DNA of 64,000 nt, taken from the NCBI RefSeq assembly GCF_024679245.1, contig NC_090173.1, forward strand, positions 49,144,876 to 49,208,875, in the 5' to 3' direction. This DNA is from Pseudorasbora parva. Lineage: Eukaryota > Chordata > Actinopteri > Cypriniformes > Gobionidae. This document shows positions 11,611-23,321 of the stretch, piece after piece. The notes under the pieces were generated by a model. It was not told the DNA's origin. It saw only the letters and a program-made list of their open reading frames with translations, and did not search any database. The stretch's first letter is position 1; every line of letters starts with the position of its first letter. Position numbers and translations under genes: made by a program.

Positions 11611-11790
11611 TAGGGTACATTTACATGACAACAATAAATATACAATAGTTTTTAGTTAGCGTTTTTGGATGACAACATTTTTACAGACGACAACATTGTC
11701 AAAACGATCCTTGTCGACTAAAAATGTATTATTCATGCCAGGCCAGTAGATGGCAATGTCACTTTGTAAAGAAAAACTACACAGGGCTAT
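11611..11790 (+). repeat. Dispersed repeat carrying a CTCF-like core
   Basis: This segment shares GGGTACATTT, a GACAACATTGTCAAAAC-type block and ATTCATGCCAGGCCAGTAGA with 32850-33005. CCAGTAGATGGCA at 11743-11755 fits the CTCF core consensus. I cannot define its ends. Confidence 0.5.
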
Positions 11791-11972
11791 AGACTAATCA
11801 TGTAATACATACGCATGACATCAACTTTTTCAAAATCTGTGTTATGGTATAATGGTATCATTTTCAAAAACTTCGAAACACGTTTTTTACAATTTTGGGT
11901 TTTCAGGCCCTCAAAGCGCAGTTGTTGTGTAAATGAATGCATACAAAGTTTTCAGTTTTTAGTTGAAAACTG

Positions 11973-12503
11973 ATAGCCTGACAAGCCAGACCCACATCAA
12001 GATGTTTGGTCTGGAAACTCACCATAGACAGGGCTCAATCCGAGGGGCGGGATAAACGGTTGTCTTTCAAACTCCCTCTGCACGTGATAGGATAGCGCTA
12101 CAACCAACCAGAGCAACGAAGGTGAAGCAGAGCTTGTTGATAGATTAAACATTCGCCGTATCGAGTCTGCAAAACCCCGAACACATCTTCCCTTTTTAAG
12201 AATGACTTCAGTGCCGCTCTTTGTTCTTTTCTCAGAGAAAAGCTTAACTCCAAGTCTTCCAGAATCGCAGTCAAAGCTGATTCGAGAGACCGCCGCTGTT
12301 TGCCAGTTTCTGTGTTTACTAGAAGCACGCTAAAGGTAACTCTGCGTCGTCATTATGGCCCCGCCCACCGACTCTATACACGATGTGATTGGCCCGGCAA
12401 GAGTTAGGGGAATACAGCTCAGAAGGGTATTGAGAGTTGCAAGACGAAACTCACGGGCAGATTAAATTTGCTGCCGCTAGGGTGTGCCTAGATTTCTAGG
12501 CTA
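11973..12503. mobile_element. hAT-like non-autonomous element with captured fragment
   Basis: An exact 8-bp direct repeat GAAAACTG lies at 11965-11972 and 12504-12511. The ends are ATAGCCTGACAAGCC and the mirror of TAGCCTAGAAATCTAGG. The right end (GGTGTGCCTAGATTTCTAGG) is a common cyprinid terminus from memory. It contains a helicase-like coding relic on the minus strand. Confidence 0.75.
12098..12328 (-). pseudogene. RecQ-like helicase N-terminal fragment inside transposon
   Basis: The 76-codon open frame contains FSLRKEQRAALKSFLKREDV followed by FGVLQTRYGECLIYQQAL. This matches the layout of a RecQ-type helicase start: Q-motif region, then the Walker A box LPTGYGKSLIYQ. Here the Walker A residues are changed (GYGKS reads RYGEC), so ATP binding would be lost. 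The frame ends soon after motif I, and helicase motifs Ia-VI are absent. It lies wholly within the hAT-like element and moves with it. Whether the source was a host gene or a helicase gene of a larger transposon is unknown. Confidence 0.65.
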
Positions 12504-12511
12504 GAAAACTG

Positions 12512-14160
12512 TAAAACAAAAAACAAAAACAAAAATGTGCTTCTTTTTTAACTTTTGACATTTTTAGCAAAAACCTTATGTTGCCTATATCAGTAAAGTT
12601 CAGGCTGTCAGTTTAAACTACTTTTTTTCTTTCTTTTTTTTTATACTTGAGTCTTACTTTCACAAATGGTGTTTTAGTGAGTCTAAATTTTGGACCCTAA
12701 CTTCCACAGCAGAGACTTCATGATCATTATTGTCTGAAACTTTCCTCAGACTCGCTTGTCATGCAAGCCTAACATTAATTAATTTAATTGTGACTTCTAT
12801 CTGGAGTGCTGGATTCCTTTTTTTAACAACATCTGAATATTAGCTACAGTTTGTACCTTGGATTCAATCAAGTTGTCAGACAGCTCACAAAGCAGACTTC
12901 AAAAACCGCTGGGAACACCGCGGACCGTCACGTCAAAGTCTTTGAAAAATGAACATAACGCTCTGTGTAATGAAAAGAACAAGCCACAAAAACATGAGAG
13001 AAATTCAATTATCCACCTCACAATACAGCAATAATCCTCATTTTACTCAGGGACATGCATCTAAACAGTCTGGATGTCAGTCAAATTGATACAGCCAAAC
13101 CCTGCGAGGGATGTCACATTACTGCTTGCCTCTGAAACCAATAGAGATATTGAGACTGCATCTGAAGGAGACCCAGCTGGACCTAGAAGGTGGAGAATCA
13201 TTAATTCACATTGATTCACTGATACCAGCCCTCTTCAAAGTTGTATTCCCACATTCCAGTTTTCTTCTCCTGGAGGAGGAACAATCCGTTCTTGAAATAC
13301 CTCCCTGACTTGGCAAAGAGTCCACCTGGGACCAATGCCAAGAGTCAGCCACCTCTCCTCTAGCTCAAACACACCGAGTCTGAGCTCATGTTCATTCTGG
13401 AAGACCAAAGGTCATCAACTTTTAACGACAACAACTTACAAATATGACACTCTGACATCATCCTGGGAAAAGCATAACCGAGGAGGCGAATTGAAAAAAT
13501 GCTAAATTTCACCTTGTTGACCTCTCTATATATAAAACGCACAGCCATGCATAATAGAGTTTTTTAGACACAGTGCTCAACTAAATTATGAATTCTTATT
13601 TAGGGTTTGTTTGTTTTTACCATAATTTTATCTGTATCCTGGTTTACTGTGTAAACCATAATTTATCTTTCCATTGGGATGAATATGAACATATTTATGA
13701 CTCAGGAGACCTTTTATAGTGCTGAATCATATTCAAATTGCAATCGGTGATCTGGGAAATGTTAACTTTAGCCGGCTTGCATTGAAAGAATAATATCCCA
13801 CCCTCCCTGCAAATCGCCGTCCAAAGCCACGCCTCCTTCAAAACACATGAACACACACAGACCATTAGCGAGACGACCAGAGACAATGTTATTAAATTAC
13901 ATAATGTGTCATTCAACAGTGAGAAAACTGCACAGTATAGTAAGCAACAATATTGAAATACAATAACTTAAACAACTGTTTGCATGCCATTCTCGCGGAA
14001 CGCACTGATGATGTATGATGTCTGCGTGAACAGGCTGCGCAGCGGTATGAAAACACAAGCTGACTGACAGGGTTAACATAGTGATTGCTATCAGGATATG
14101 AGGAGACTTTCAACCAGCATAAGAAAGAAAAAAAATCTGTAGACTAGGGAATCACTTATT
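12512..14160. other. Unassigned 1.6 kb stretch
   Basis: I see no recognisable gene or repeat. Open frames at 13111-13308 (+) and 13695-14113 (-) have no domain signs. Confidence 0.4.
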
Positions 14161-14164
14161 GCAC

Positions 14165-14530
14165 CTTTAAAGGTGCAGTGTGTAGTATTTATGATAAAAT
14201 ATTGACCGAAATGCAGCATAATATACATAACTATGGTGGTGTATAAAGACCTCACATAATGAACCGTTATGTTTTTATTACCTTATAATGAGTCATTTCT
14301 ATCTCCATACATCCCCGGAGATCCCTTTCATTGAAATCACCATTTTGCGCTGTCATGTTTCTACAGTAGCCCTAAAGGGACAAACTCCTCTACAGAGCGC
14401 TAGCTACTCTCTGTTGTCTCAGACGATGACATTTTTTTGTCATTAGTCAGGCTTAGCTTCTTTATGTGCTTCGAAAGGAAGGGGTGATTGGTGGACGGTT
14501 GCAATTCACACAGTGTGCACCAAAAGGAAG
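14165..14530. mobile_element. Probable MITE with AAAGGTGCAGTGTG end
   Basis: The left end AAAGGTGCAGTGTGTAGT, from memory a common cyprinid repeat terminus, sits in an 18-bp palindrome TGCACCTTTAAAGGTGCA (14160-14177). A weak mirror, CACACAGTGTGCACC, occurs near 14507-14521. The boundaries are approximate. Confidence 0.45.
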
Positions 14531-15000
14531 AATTAGTTTAAAGTGTTAAAGTGACTAATTGATTAAAATCTAAACCAATTTTAAAACACTAGACATCATA
14601 CACTTGCTGACTTTGTAAATTGTTACTGAGAAAAACTGGGCATCATGACTAAATGGCTGAGGATCACACACTACTAGACTTTCAAATCTTTCTAAACACA
14701 ATGAATTCATGCATAAACATGCGCCTCAAGCCTAGATGCATGGCAAATAAAAAAATATGTGTTCTAAAATCACATTTTTATGCCCTTTGACTGGATAGAA
14801 TTATAAAGGGCTAAAAAAAAAAACAAGAGTCTGTGCCCATTATACACTGTGATTTTCTGGCTCTGACTTTCAGCAAGTAGACTCCTTGTAAAAAAATAAA
14901 TATTAAAAAATAAAACAAAAGTTTGGCTTATTCCAGCCCTAAAGCAAATATCAGTATTACTTAGGATTGCCGATTTAAACAATCCCTAACTCTCATTATT

Positions 15001-15425
15001 ACACTTAAATGTGTTCCAAATTATTATGCAAGTGACATATCAGTAGGATTTCAGCACAATAAACGTTCAGATCTTACTTTTTCAAAGAAAGTGTTTGTTT
15101 GTTTCATTTCATTTATTTTTAGATAACTGGTATCAATCTCAGACAGGTTTGTCGTGTCTACTTAGGTAAATGGAAACTGTGCTTAAAGAGATCCACATTT
15201 ATTAAGCAAGTCACAGTACTCATGCAATATGGGGAGGAAGAAAGATCTTTCTGAAGATGAAAAGCATGAAATGGTGCAATGGTATATGTAAAAGGCATGA
15301 AAAAAAATATTGTGTGAAAACTGAATGGAGATTATTGAAATATCATAAGATCATAAGAATTGTGAGTAATTTACAGCACAAGAGAACTGTCAGATAAAGG
15401 CTTATTAACATTTTTGTCAAACAAA
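15001..15425 (+). mobile_element. Truncated Tc1-like element
   Basis: It begins ACACTTAAATGTGTTCCAAA, followed by an untranslated leader and a transposase start at 15229. The 3' part is missing. Confidence 0.6.
15229..15420 (+). pseudogene. Tc1-like transposase N-terminal fragment
   Basis: The frame reads MGRKKDLSEDEKHEMVQWYM and then TAA at 15289-15291. MGRKKDLS is a typical Tc1-family N terminus. The sequence beyond is broken by stops and frameshifts and fades out near 15420 without any catalytic motif. Confidence 0.6.
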
Positions 15426-15469
15426 CAAAAAAACGTCAGAATTAGTTTGGCATCTAACTCCACCTTTAA

Positions 15470-16067
15470 AGGTCCCGTTCTTCGCGATTCCATCTTTCAT
15501 ACTTTAGTGTGTAATGTTGCTGTTAGAGCATAAATAATACCTGTAAAATTATAAAGCTCAAAGTTCAATGCCAAGCGAGATATTTCATTTAACAGAAGTT
15601 CCCTTTCAAAGCCTACAGCGAACGGCCGGTTTGGACTACAGCAGGAAGTGCAGGGATGGAATGACGTCACTAGAACCGTTTGTTGACTAACCCTCCGCCC
15701 ACAAGAACATGCAAAATAGGGGGCGTGGTCTTGTTGCTCTCCCACGTGGAGAAGAGCGCGCATTGAGCGCTTGCATCTCCCCGTTATGGTAAGAGGCGGG
15801 ACCTTTCCGGGCAAAGTGCGCTAAGCTGCTGTCCAATCACAACACGGGAAGCTCTGGCCCAATCAGAACTCGTGACGTGTTTCTGAAGGTGGGACTTCAT
15901 AGAACAAGGAAATCATCAGGCCGTTTTTAGGACAGAGGAAACAGCGCTGTGCAGATAAGTCAATTGTGTGAAAAATACTGTTTTTTTACACGCGAAATAT
16001 GAACTCATGTTATATTGCACATCGTAAACATAATCAAAGCTTCGAAAACACGCGAAGAACGGGACCT
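15470..16067. mobile_element. TIR element, AGGTCCCGTTCTTCGCG ends
   Basis: AGGTCCCGTTCTTCGCG at 15470 is mirrored by CGCGAAGAACGGGACCT ending at 16067, a perfect 17-bp TIR. TTAA precedes it (15466-15469), but the right flank reads ATAG. It may be a piggyBac-like TTAA element with a mutated right site. GC-rich interior; no transposase. Confidence 0.75.
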
Positions 16068-16662
16068 ATAGAAACACTCTTACGACCTGCCCTAAGCATT
16101 GAGGGACAGTCTACTCGTATACATTTCAGGCAAATCCACTGTGCAACACTGTTGTGATGTCACAACAGCAACTTACAGTACTCGCATTTAATCAAGGGCT
16201 TAGGGCGTTCCAGTAGTGGACACTAGAGCAATGTAAGCAATGAATAGATATATCCTATTGAATACGATGGAGGAAACAGTGTACACAACTTTTTTATGCC
16301 CTTCCCTCACCAAATACCCTCGTCTCGTTCACTCATATTTACATTATTGCTTGATTGATTAGAACATCCTATTCACTTGATTAACGTTTTGATGCGTACA
16401 ATCACACCGGGGTGATCAGTCTTGGCTGGCCCCTGGAGCGTATGATCACACGGGTGTGATTAGAACATTCAGTGCAACACCTGATCAGCTGCTAAATTCA
16501 AATGTGCTTTCGTGCTTTGGCTAGCGCTGAGCCAGAGACAGACACACTGAGTGCCTATACTATATCACAACTTTCCAGTGTTTTCAACCACATAATGTTT
16601 ATTTTTGATTTAAATACACATAAGTACCAGCAACACCATGTATTTAAGAATCTTTATAATTA
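16068..16662. other. Unassigned stretch
   Basis: I see no gene. A short imperfect duplication of ATCACAC and GGGTGAT motifs occurs at 16399-16460. Confidence 0.35.
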
Positions 16663-17366
16663 TGCAACCCAGGCTCATTGGAAATACGTGACTCTGCCTA
16701 CATTTTTGCACCACCCAAAATATGTACCTCAAGGTACGTTTACCTGCACTTTTTGGTTGAAACGTCCACCGGAGGCACTAAGTGGTAATATTTTTAAATA
16801 TAAAATATAAAAACATCATCTCCGTGTGTAGGCTATGTCTACGCCATGTGATTCTGCCAACCTGATCTCACAGAATGAATATTTATAGCCTAATTTTATA
16901 TTTTGGAGCAACTAACTCCACTCCTACCCTAAACCTACCCACTCAACAATATAAAACACATAACAGGCAAATAAATGTACAGTCACATGTATTTATTGCA
17001 AAAATGGACCAGAAACAGTTGCATTCCAAGTCTTCTGAAGTCATACGGTATCTTCATGTGAAGAACAGAGTTGATCTTAATGTTTTAGTCGTTGAAATGA
17101 TGATCGCACTCCTTTGCGAACAGAACACACACACGATAAAAAGCGATTATGCGTCTTGATAGCACGCCAAAATGGCATACGAATTGGCGTCTCATACATA
17201 CACCATTTCATGAGATCAGTCTGGGAATGGAGAAAAAATATTACCACTTAGCGCCTCAGGTGGACGTTTCACCCAAAAAGTGCAGGTTAACGTACCTGGA
17301 GGTACATATTTTGGGTGTTGCAGAAATGTATGCAGAGTCACGTATTTCCAATGAGCCTGGGTTGCA
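16663..17366. mobile_element. Long-TIR element with nested family A
   Basis: Imperfect inverted repeats of about 130 bp span 16663-16797 and 17238-17366, starting TGCAACCCAGGCTCATTGGA. The arms include ACGTACCT and AGTGCAGGTTAACG-type segments on the right. An inner inverted pair AACCTGATCTCACAGAATG (16859) and CATTTCATGAGATCAGTCTG (17204), with CACGCCAAAATGGC (17163), marks a nested family A relic at about 16857-17223. Non-coding. Confidence 0.7.
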
Positions 17367-18835
17367 ACTATAATAAGACAAAATGTTTAATTCATATCAG
17401 ATACGCATTGTGTAAGTTTACTCCATTCTTTTTCCCAGTTCACCGGCCACTTACTTTCATGTATTTCAGAAGAAGTGGATGAATTCACGGTTGTAAATCC
17501 AACAGATCAGATTGTCTGAAAAGAGGCACACTAAAATGGTGGTCCCCATTGTGCATGTGTTTAAACAACAAAACATATCCACTAGCACATGTTTTACAAT
17601 CGGAATATCAGACATTTCATGCTATTGGTAAAAACTAATTTGTGAATATTTTGAATAAAAAAGGGAAAATTAAATAAAGGCAGATCATCAATCATTCAGC
17701 ACTAGTGTCACTGCGTTTGTCATGTGACAAGCAATGAAACATCACCACGGAAACAATAAAATGGTCACCTTGAAAAACTCACCTAGGGGGTTACCATGGA
17801 AACAGTAAAGTGATACGTTCTAAATAATTGAAAAATTAATTTAATTCAATAACTTGAAAATCTCATGCTGGGGGGGGGGGGGGGGGGTCAGACAGAATAT
17901 TTAAAAATTACGTGAGATAAAGTTAAGTGTGAGTACTGCGAGTTGCTGTTGTGACATCACAACATTGTTGCATTGTGATCTATGGATTTGCTGAAGTGTA
18001 GACTGTAGGAGTAGACTCATTCCCTCAATCAAAATCAAAGGATCGGAGGATTGTCCAAATAAACTTCGCTTTTCCTCTTGAGAAAGAGGAACGCACTTCA
18101 AAATGGTGGCGGGGATTTCCCTGAGGGGGAGTGCTAAGGTACGTTTGTGAGTGTAAGATTAGTTTAATGTAGCTTATAAAGTTACAGGCAGGTGAATTTA
18201 ATTCGGGTTGGAGTTAAACTTTGCAAGAAAGTGGATATCGAGGGCCAGTTGAGAACCCATCATAGACACTAGTAAGTGGGTGTTTCTGACTATTTTGTCA
18301 GTTAGTATCTACCCAAAATACCCTAGCAATTACATATATTTGCGATAGCAATCATTACAAAATGGGCTAGCAATACGGTGAAGACACTCAGAGCATCTTA
18401 GCAACCTTGTAGCTCTGCCATATCAACCTCCCATAACATTTTAGCAATCATGGCACACAGTGACATGTTAAAAACCACCCTGACAAGCTAAGCGACCGCA
18501 TTACAGCATTCTGCCAACATAGTGGCGGTGACTTGTTTGCTTAGGCAAGCAGCACTCACATTTTCTAGTTATCTCTTCAGAAAACCTGTTTTATTTTCCT
18601 TGCAGGGTAGAAAAGTCATAGAAATCCCTATTGCTCCCATAAAACCAAATGGATCTAAATGAATGATGTTGTACCTTGTGGCAAGCATGCTTTTATCTAG
18701 CGTAGAGATAAAAGCATGAATGACAGTTTCAGAACTTTGCCTGCTAACCGGCAAAAGTGGTAAAAACTAGCACTAACTACAGAATTAGTTTGTTTATTTA
18801 ATTCAAGACTACTGTCTAGGTAAAATCCTAGATCT
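17367..18835. other. Unassigned stretch with an 18-base poly-G tract
   Basis: A G run lies at 17870-17887. Otherwise I recognise no gene or element. Confidence 0.4.
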
Positions 18836-18839
18836 TTAA

Positions 18840-19547
18840 AGGCCCACTGAAATCAAAATTTACGTTTTTTAGCTTTAAGGTAAGACTGTGTTAGCCCTAA
18901 AGTTATGAATAAGCTGGTATGTTCCAAAACTATGACAAAATTTGCATTTAGGAGATATATTCAAAACTTACAGTCTCCCACTTCCGCTAAAACAAATCTC
19001 AGATTTTGGTGACATCATCGCAGACTTCACTTTCTCGTCAAATCTTCTGTCCAATCAGAATAAGCTCTAGAATCTAAAGCCCGCCCCCTACACTGCTGAA
19101 GCTGAAATCGGTAGGAAGCGATTAAGTGTAAATATGCTTTAATTTGAGGCGAATAAAGTCTGTTTTCACGTTAGTTTTACACACCGCAGCAGCGCACACA
19201 CCCCAACGGCTCAGGTCTAAATTTAGACCACAGACTCGAGAGCGCAGCGCGGATCATATGCGCGAGTCCGCGCAGACAACAAACACATCGTCCCATTTGA
19301 ATTCTGCACAGAATGCTGCATTTCAAAGTGATATGAAGGAGATTATAATGGTAAACCGTGTTAGAGGAAACTGGCTTTACCAAACAGAGAAAGGTCCGCT
19401 CTTGCGCTCTAGTCAAACTGTATATTAAAGAAACGCTATTGGTTGTTTAAAAAAGGGGAGGAGCTGCTAACAGCTGGAGCCGTTTCAGGGGAAATCACGT
19501 CAACACTTTGAATAATGCGGCGCGTTTCAAGGCACTTCAGTGGACCT
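18840..19547. mobile_element. TTAA-flanked element (AGGYCCACTGAA ends)
   Basis: The ends AGGCCCACTGAA and the mirror of AGGTCCACTGAAG are bounded by exact TTAA at 18836-18839 and 19548-19551, consistent with piggyBac-type insertion. The interior is GC-rich with no transposase, about 708 bp. Confidence 0.8.
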
Positions 19548-19559
19548 TTAATGTCTGAG

Positions 19560-20290
19560 GTAAGATAAGGCATCAGCATGCCAAGATCAAAAGAATTACC
19601 ATCCAAGTGCTCTTTTGGCCCAAATTGGATGATTTGGGTTAAGCAGCATGAAGTTGTTCATGGGTCTGTGGAGTTAGGCTTCCTGTCTCTAATATATGAT
19701 AAATTATCTTTATGTTTTATGAATATGGAGTTGTGTTCCATCTGCATAACAATGATACGACCCTCTAAATTTACTCATAATAGATCCCAGAGGTAACCAA
19801 TACAATGTAAATAGCAGTGGTGCCAAAGTTGATTCCTGGTGTACACCACAAGCAAGGGGAGCCACTGAGGATTAATGAACACCTAAGCTAAAAGAAAAAC
19901 TTCAGTCTGACAGAAAAAAAATGGTAATACCTTACCTGTGATACCAATTTGAATGTTCCTTTCGAGGATTAAAAGTCAAAAGTCAACCTCAAATCTAAGA
20001 GCACGAAAGTCAAAGTGGTGCCAGAATGTGGTCACTCCAATATAATTAAATACTTTTAAAAGAGCAGACTCTGTGCTGTGGAGAGTTTTGAAGCCGGATT
20101 GAAAAATATCAGAAATAGAGTTAGTATGCAGTACTTCTGCAGTTTAATAAAAACAGCTTTTTCAAGGATTTTAGATAGAGACTGCAAGATGGAGATGGGT
20201 CTATAATTTGCATATACTGCAGAAAGGATTTTTTTGAGGATGGGAGTCACTGGCTGATTTAAAACTGGGACAGTCCCAGTCATTAGGCAA
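19560..20290 (-). pseudogene. Non-LTR (LINE) reverse-transcriptase fragment
   Basis: On the minus strand, NYRPISILQSLSKILEKAVF (about 20155-20214) is the classic RT entry motif. It is followed by a degraded FQSGFKTLHSTES-like segment near 20065-20105. Further along, CYADGTQLHIH (near 19735-19765) corresponds to the YADD catalytic box with the second Asp changed to Gly, preceded by an LPLGSI block. Several stops and shifts separate these blocks. The motif style resembles CR1/L2/Rex-type fish LINEs. It is dead: there is no endonuclease domain and the active site is altered. Confidence 0.75.
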
Positions 20291-20379
20291 TTATTAATAA
20301 TATCTTATCTTTTCTAAGTGACTAGCAGCCTTGCCACCTAACTGGAATATTGCTCGTCGATTTGCTAAAACTGACTTAT

Positions 20380-20646
20380 TGACCTGCGAGCCACACCGGA
20401 CTCGAGTCCTCTCATGAGGGAGCTCAGAGGCATATAAGGACGAGCGACACCAGTGAAGGACGAGAGAGGACCAGGCCTGGACTTTATGTTTTGGTTTATG
20501 TTTTTGTGTGTGTGTGTCTGTGCGCATGGCAGTCATCCGTGAAGGGCTGCCCGCGTTACTTTCAGTTTGCTTATTTTATTTTATTAAAATCTTTTAAATG
20601 TTCACCGGTTCCGGCCTCCTTCATCCATTATCTATGAACTGTTACA
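20380..20646 (+). mobile_element. LTR-like fragment (probable solo LTR, 5' end unclear)
   Basis: It has a TATA-like CATATAAGGACGAGCG, a GTGTGTGTG tract, a TTTATTAAAATC polyadenylation-like signal and a terminal GTTACA at 20641-20646. From memory it resembles a cyprinid Gypsy-type LTR. The left boundary and the partner LTR are not visible. Confidence 0.5.
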
Positions 20647-20819
20647 ACATGTTTAGGGTTCAAAATGAGCAATATATGTGGAGAATTAATGCTGATGGAG
20701 AGGAATTACAGTTGCAGCATCTCATAATGTACCTGAAGCGGATCAATGAGAATTGTCCTGCTCAAGTCATCCTTGCAATGGTGGTTCGCGTTGAATAACT
20801 AGTTCTTCCAATGTTTCAT

Positions 20820-21180
20820 CATCGAACTCAGATTGATATGATAAAAACAATGTCATTGTTACTGTCTTTACAGTGTGTACAGTCACTAAGCTTTAGGAAG
20901 CCTCCTGACGAAGCTGAAGTTCAGTTATGGTAATGAGCGAATGACCAATCACAACAGACGCAATCTGGCCAATCAGAACAGAGTAGCTCATGGAAAGGAG
21001 GGATTTAGAGAGACTGATTCATCCATTGAGAATCATTTAAAAATATGGTGATGTACAGTGTATATTATGAGGAAATTAAAGTGTATTTTGCTCTTTGATG
21101 CATGTAAACCTGTTGTTGGAGACGTCTAAAGCAACCTTAGGAGCCTTTAAAATAGCATAATAGGGGCAATTTGATACTGC
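20820..21180. repeat. Probable fragment of a TTAA-type repeat
   Basis: CCAATCACAACAGACGC and the terminal TTTAAAATAGCATAATAGGG (21147-21166) recall the ends of the family seen at 23344-25209. Only one side is recognisable. Confidence 0.35.
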
Positions 21181-21189
21181 TTAATGTTG

Positions 21190-23072
21190 CAAATGTAGTG
21201 ACAGATGACTTTACATTACTCTTTTGGGCTGCTTACGGGCCAGATCCTGCTATCCAAACCGGTATATATAAGATCCATGAGCTTCTATCAAATAGAAATG
21301 GTAGATTCTGCCAACAAGCTCATCCAACTGGCTCATCAACATTCTGACTTTACAAAAAACGTTCATGTTCCTTGTCGGAGGCTTTGAGGAAATGCATGTG
21401 TTTGCGATTTTCACAGACCAGTTTGAAAGGTAATGAAATCTTGTTGCAACAGCTAGGATGATTACAATGCTTTATTTAGGCCAGTACACCCCCCTCTACA
21501 CTGTATTCTACACTGCAATGAAAAATCCATCTAGCGCTGCCATGAATAATCTTGACAAAAAGGAATGTTAATCAATTTGAGGCAGAGTTGTGAAATGCTG
21601 ACACTTTGTTTGCCATCAAAGTGTTGCGAGACAAAGGAATTCATTTCATCTTTGTTTTTTTGGCTCAATCACAAAGCACCTTTGTGCTGTTAAGCAGCAG
21701 TTCTCATATTGCTTCACTTTAGAAAGCAGGCTTTACTTTGGAAAATAAATGTTGACGGCACTAAAATAAAAAAAATAAAAAAGACAGAAATGAAATATTG
21801 AAATGTACCTGAAAGTATTGTTTTATTGGACACATTTAATGTCCACATCAAGATATATGGGAAGGATCACATTTTTAAAAATGGATTTTAAATGGATTTT
21901 CTGATTAATGTCTTTTTATTATTTTCATTAAGCATGTTTCCCCTTCTGCCTGAACCGAACGATTTTGGGTTGTGGCTCAGTTGAGAACCTCACAACATTG
22001 ACCATATCGCAAGCCGAACTATACATGGTTAACAAGTTTAAGGCTAATGATGTCAAAAGATGAGAGGGACTCTCCATTTGTTACATTCCCTTTGGCCTAA
22101 TGAAGCACTCTATTTTCCGATTCATAATAAACACAATAGCGTGTTCTTACAAGCTCTCAGATTTCCCAGATCACGCAGATGAGCATAAGAGTGAATGATA
22201 GAAGCAGAAAGGATAACATCTTTACTGCTCCAGATCCTTTGTTAAATCTTGAAAAGGAGCTGAAATTGGCTTACATTAAGGAGGACAGTGCAAAATATGG
22301 AGACGTTCATTAAAGCCATTTAGCCGTTGAACAAAGAGGATCCTGGCCCACATATTACCCTGAGTCATTTTACTCTTATGCTCTATTCATAAATATGCTC
22401 TCTGTAAATTTTGAGTTTTATCCCTCAAGATGAACTCAGACTACACTGGAGTACATTTTTTAACACATCTTTATGTAATCTGTAAGTCTTCTTTCACTCA
22501 GAATCGAATAGGATGTTAACTACATTTTGGTATGCTGTTTGCAAGAGAGGACATAACACATTTTAATAAAATTTCTGAAACCATATTCATAGGTCTCTTA
22601 CTCTTAAAAAAAATGGTTCTTTACACATATCAGTTCTATTTTAAACCGTTTCATTTGAAGAACCATTTATATGCCTAAATGTCTCTTTGTGCTAGAGTTT
22701 AGGGTTCTTGATTCCCACCTTTTTGTTTTTCAAATCTCTAACTGTCAAAGCCACCTCATTACTGATTTTCTGGAGCTCAGCTACTACAACTACACCGACT
22801 GTCAACACACTCTGAATAGGTAAATAATTTCGTATAAAAAAAATTATATACATTTAAAATTTAAAATATTGTAACTGCTTTGCTACCAATTATGTATTTT
22901 TCTCTTTTTAGTTTAACAGAATATGTAAGTGAGCAGCTCTGCTCAGTTAAGGATACTCATATTTTCTTCTTCTGTATTTAGGATCCATATTGTTCGATTT
23001 TTTTATTGTTACTACATATAAATGCAGACTTCATATCCCTTTTTCCTTTTAACACGTCTCAAATGTACAGAC
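21190..23072. other. Unassigned 1.9 kb stretch
   Basis: I see no gene. Near 22602-22720 a block starting CTCTTAAAAAAAATGGTTCT resembles half of a MITE whose other side type occurs at 27590-27748. Confidence 0.4.
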
Positions 23073-23321
23073 CAGGGGCGCAGCCAGCAGGCGGGCCTAA
23101 CGGGCACAGGCCCTCCCATTATGATGAATAGGCCCCCTCAGTGTATTATACAAATTCACCTAAATGATTATTAGGAACACCTGTTCAATTCATTAAAATT
23201 GATGAAACTGAAATTGAATTGAAATGAATGCAATCAACCAATCACATGGAAGTTGCTTCAATGCATTTAGGGGTGTGGTCCTTGTCAAGATAATCTCCTG
23301 AACTCCAAACTGAATGTCAGG

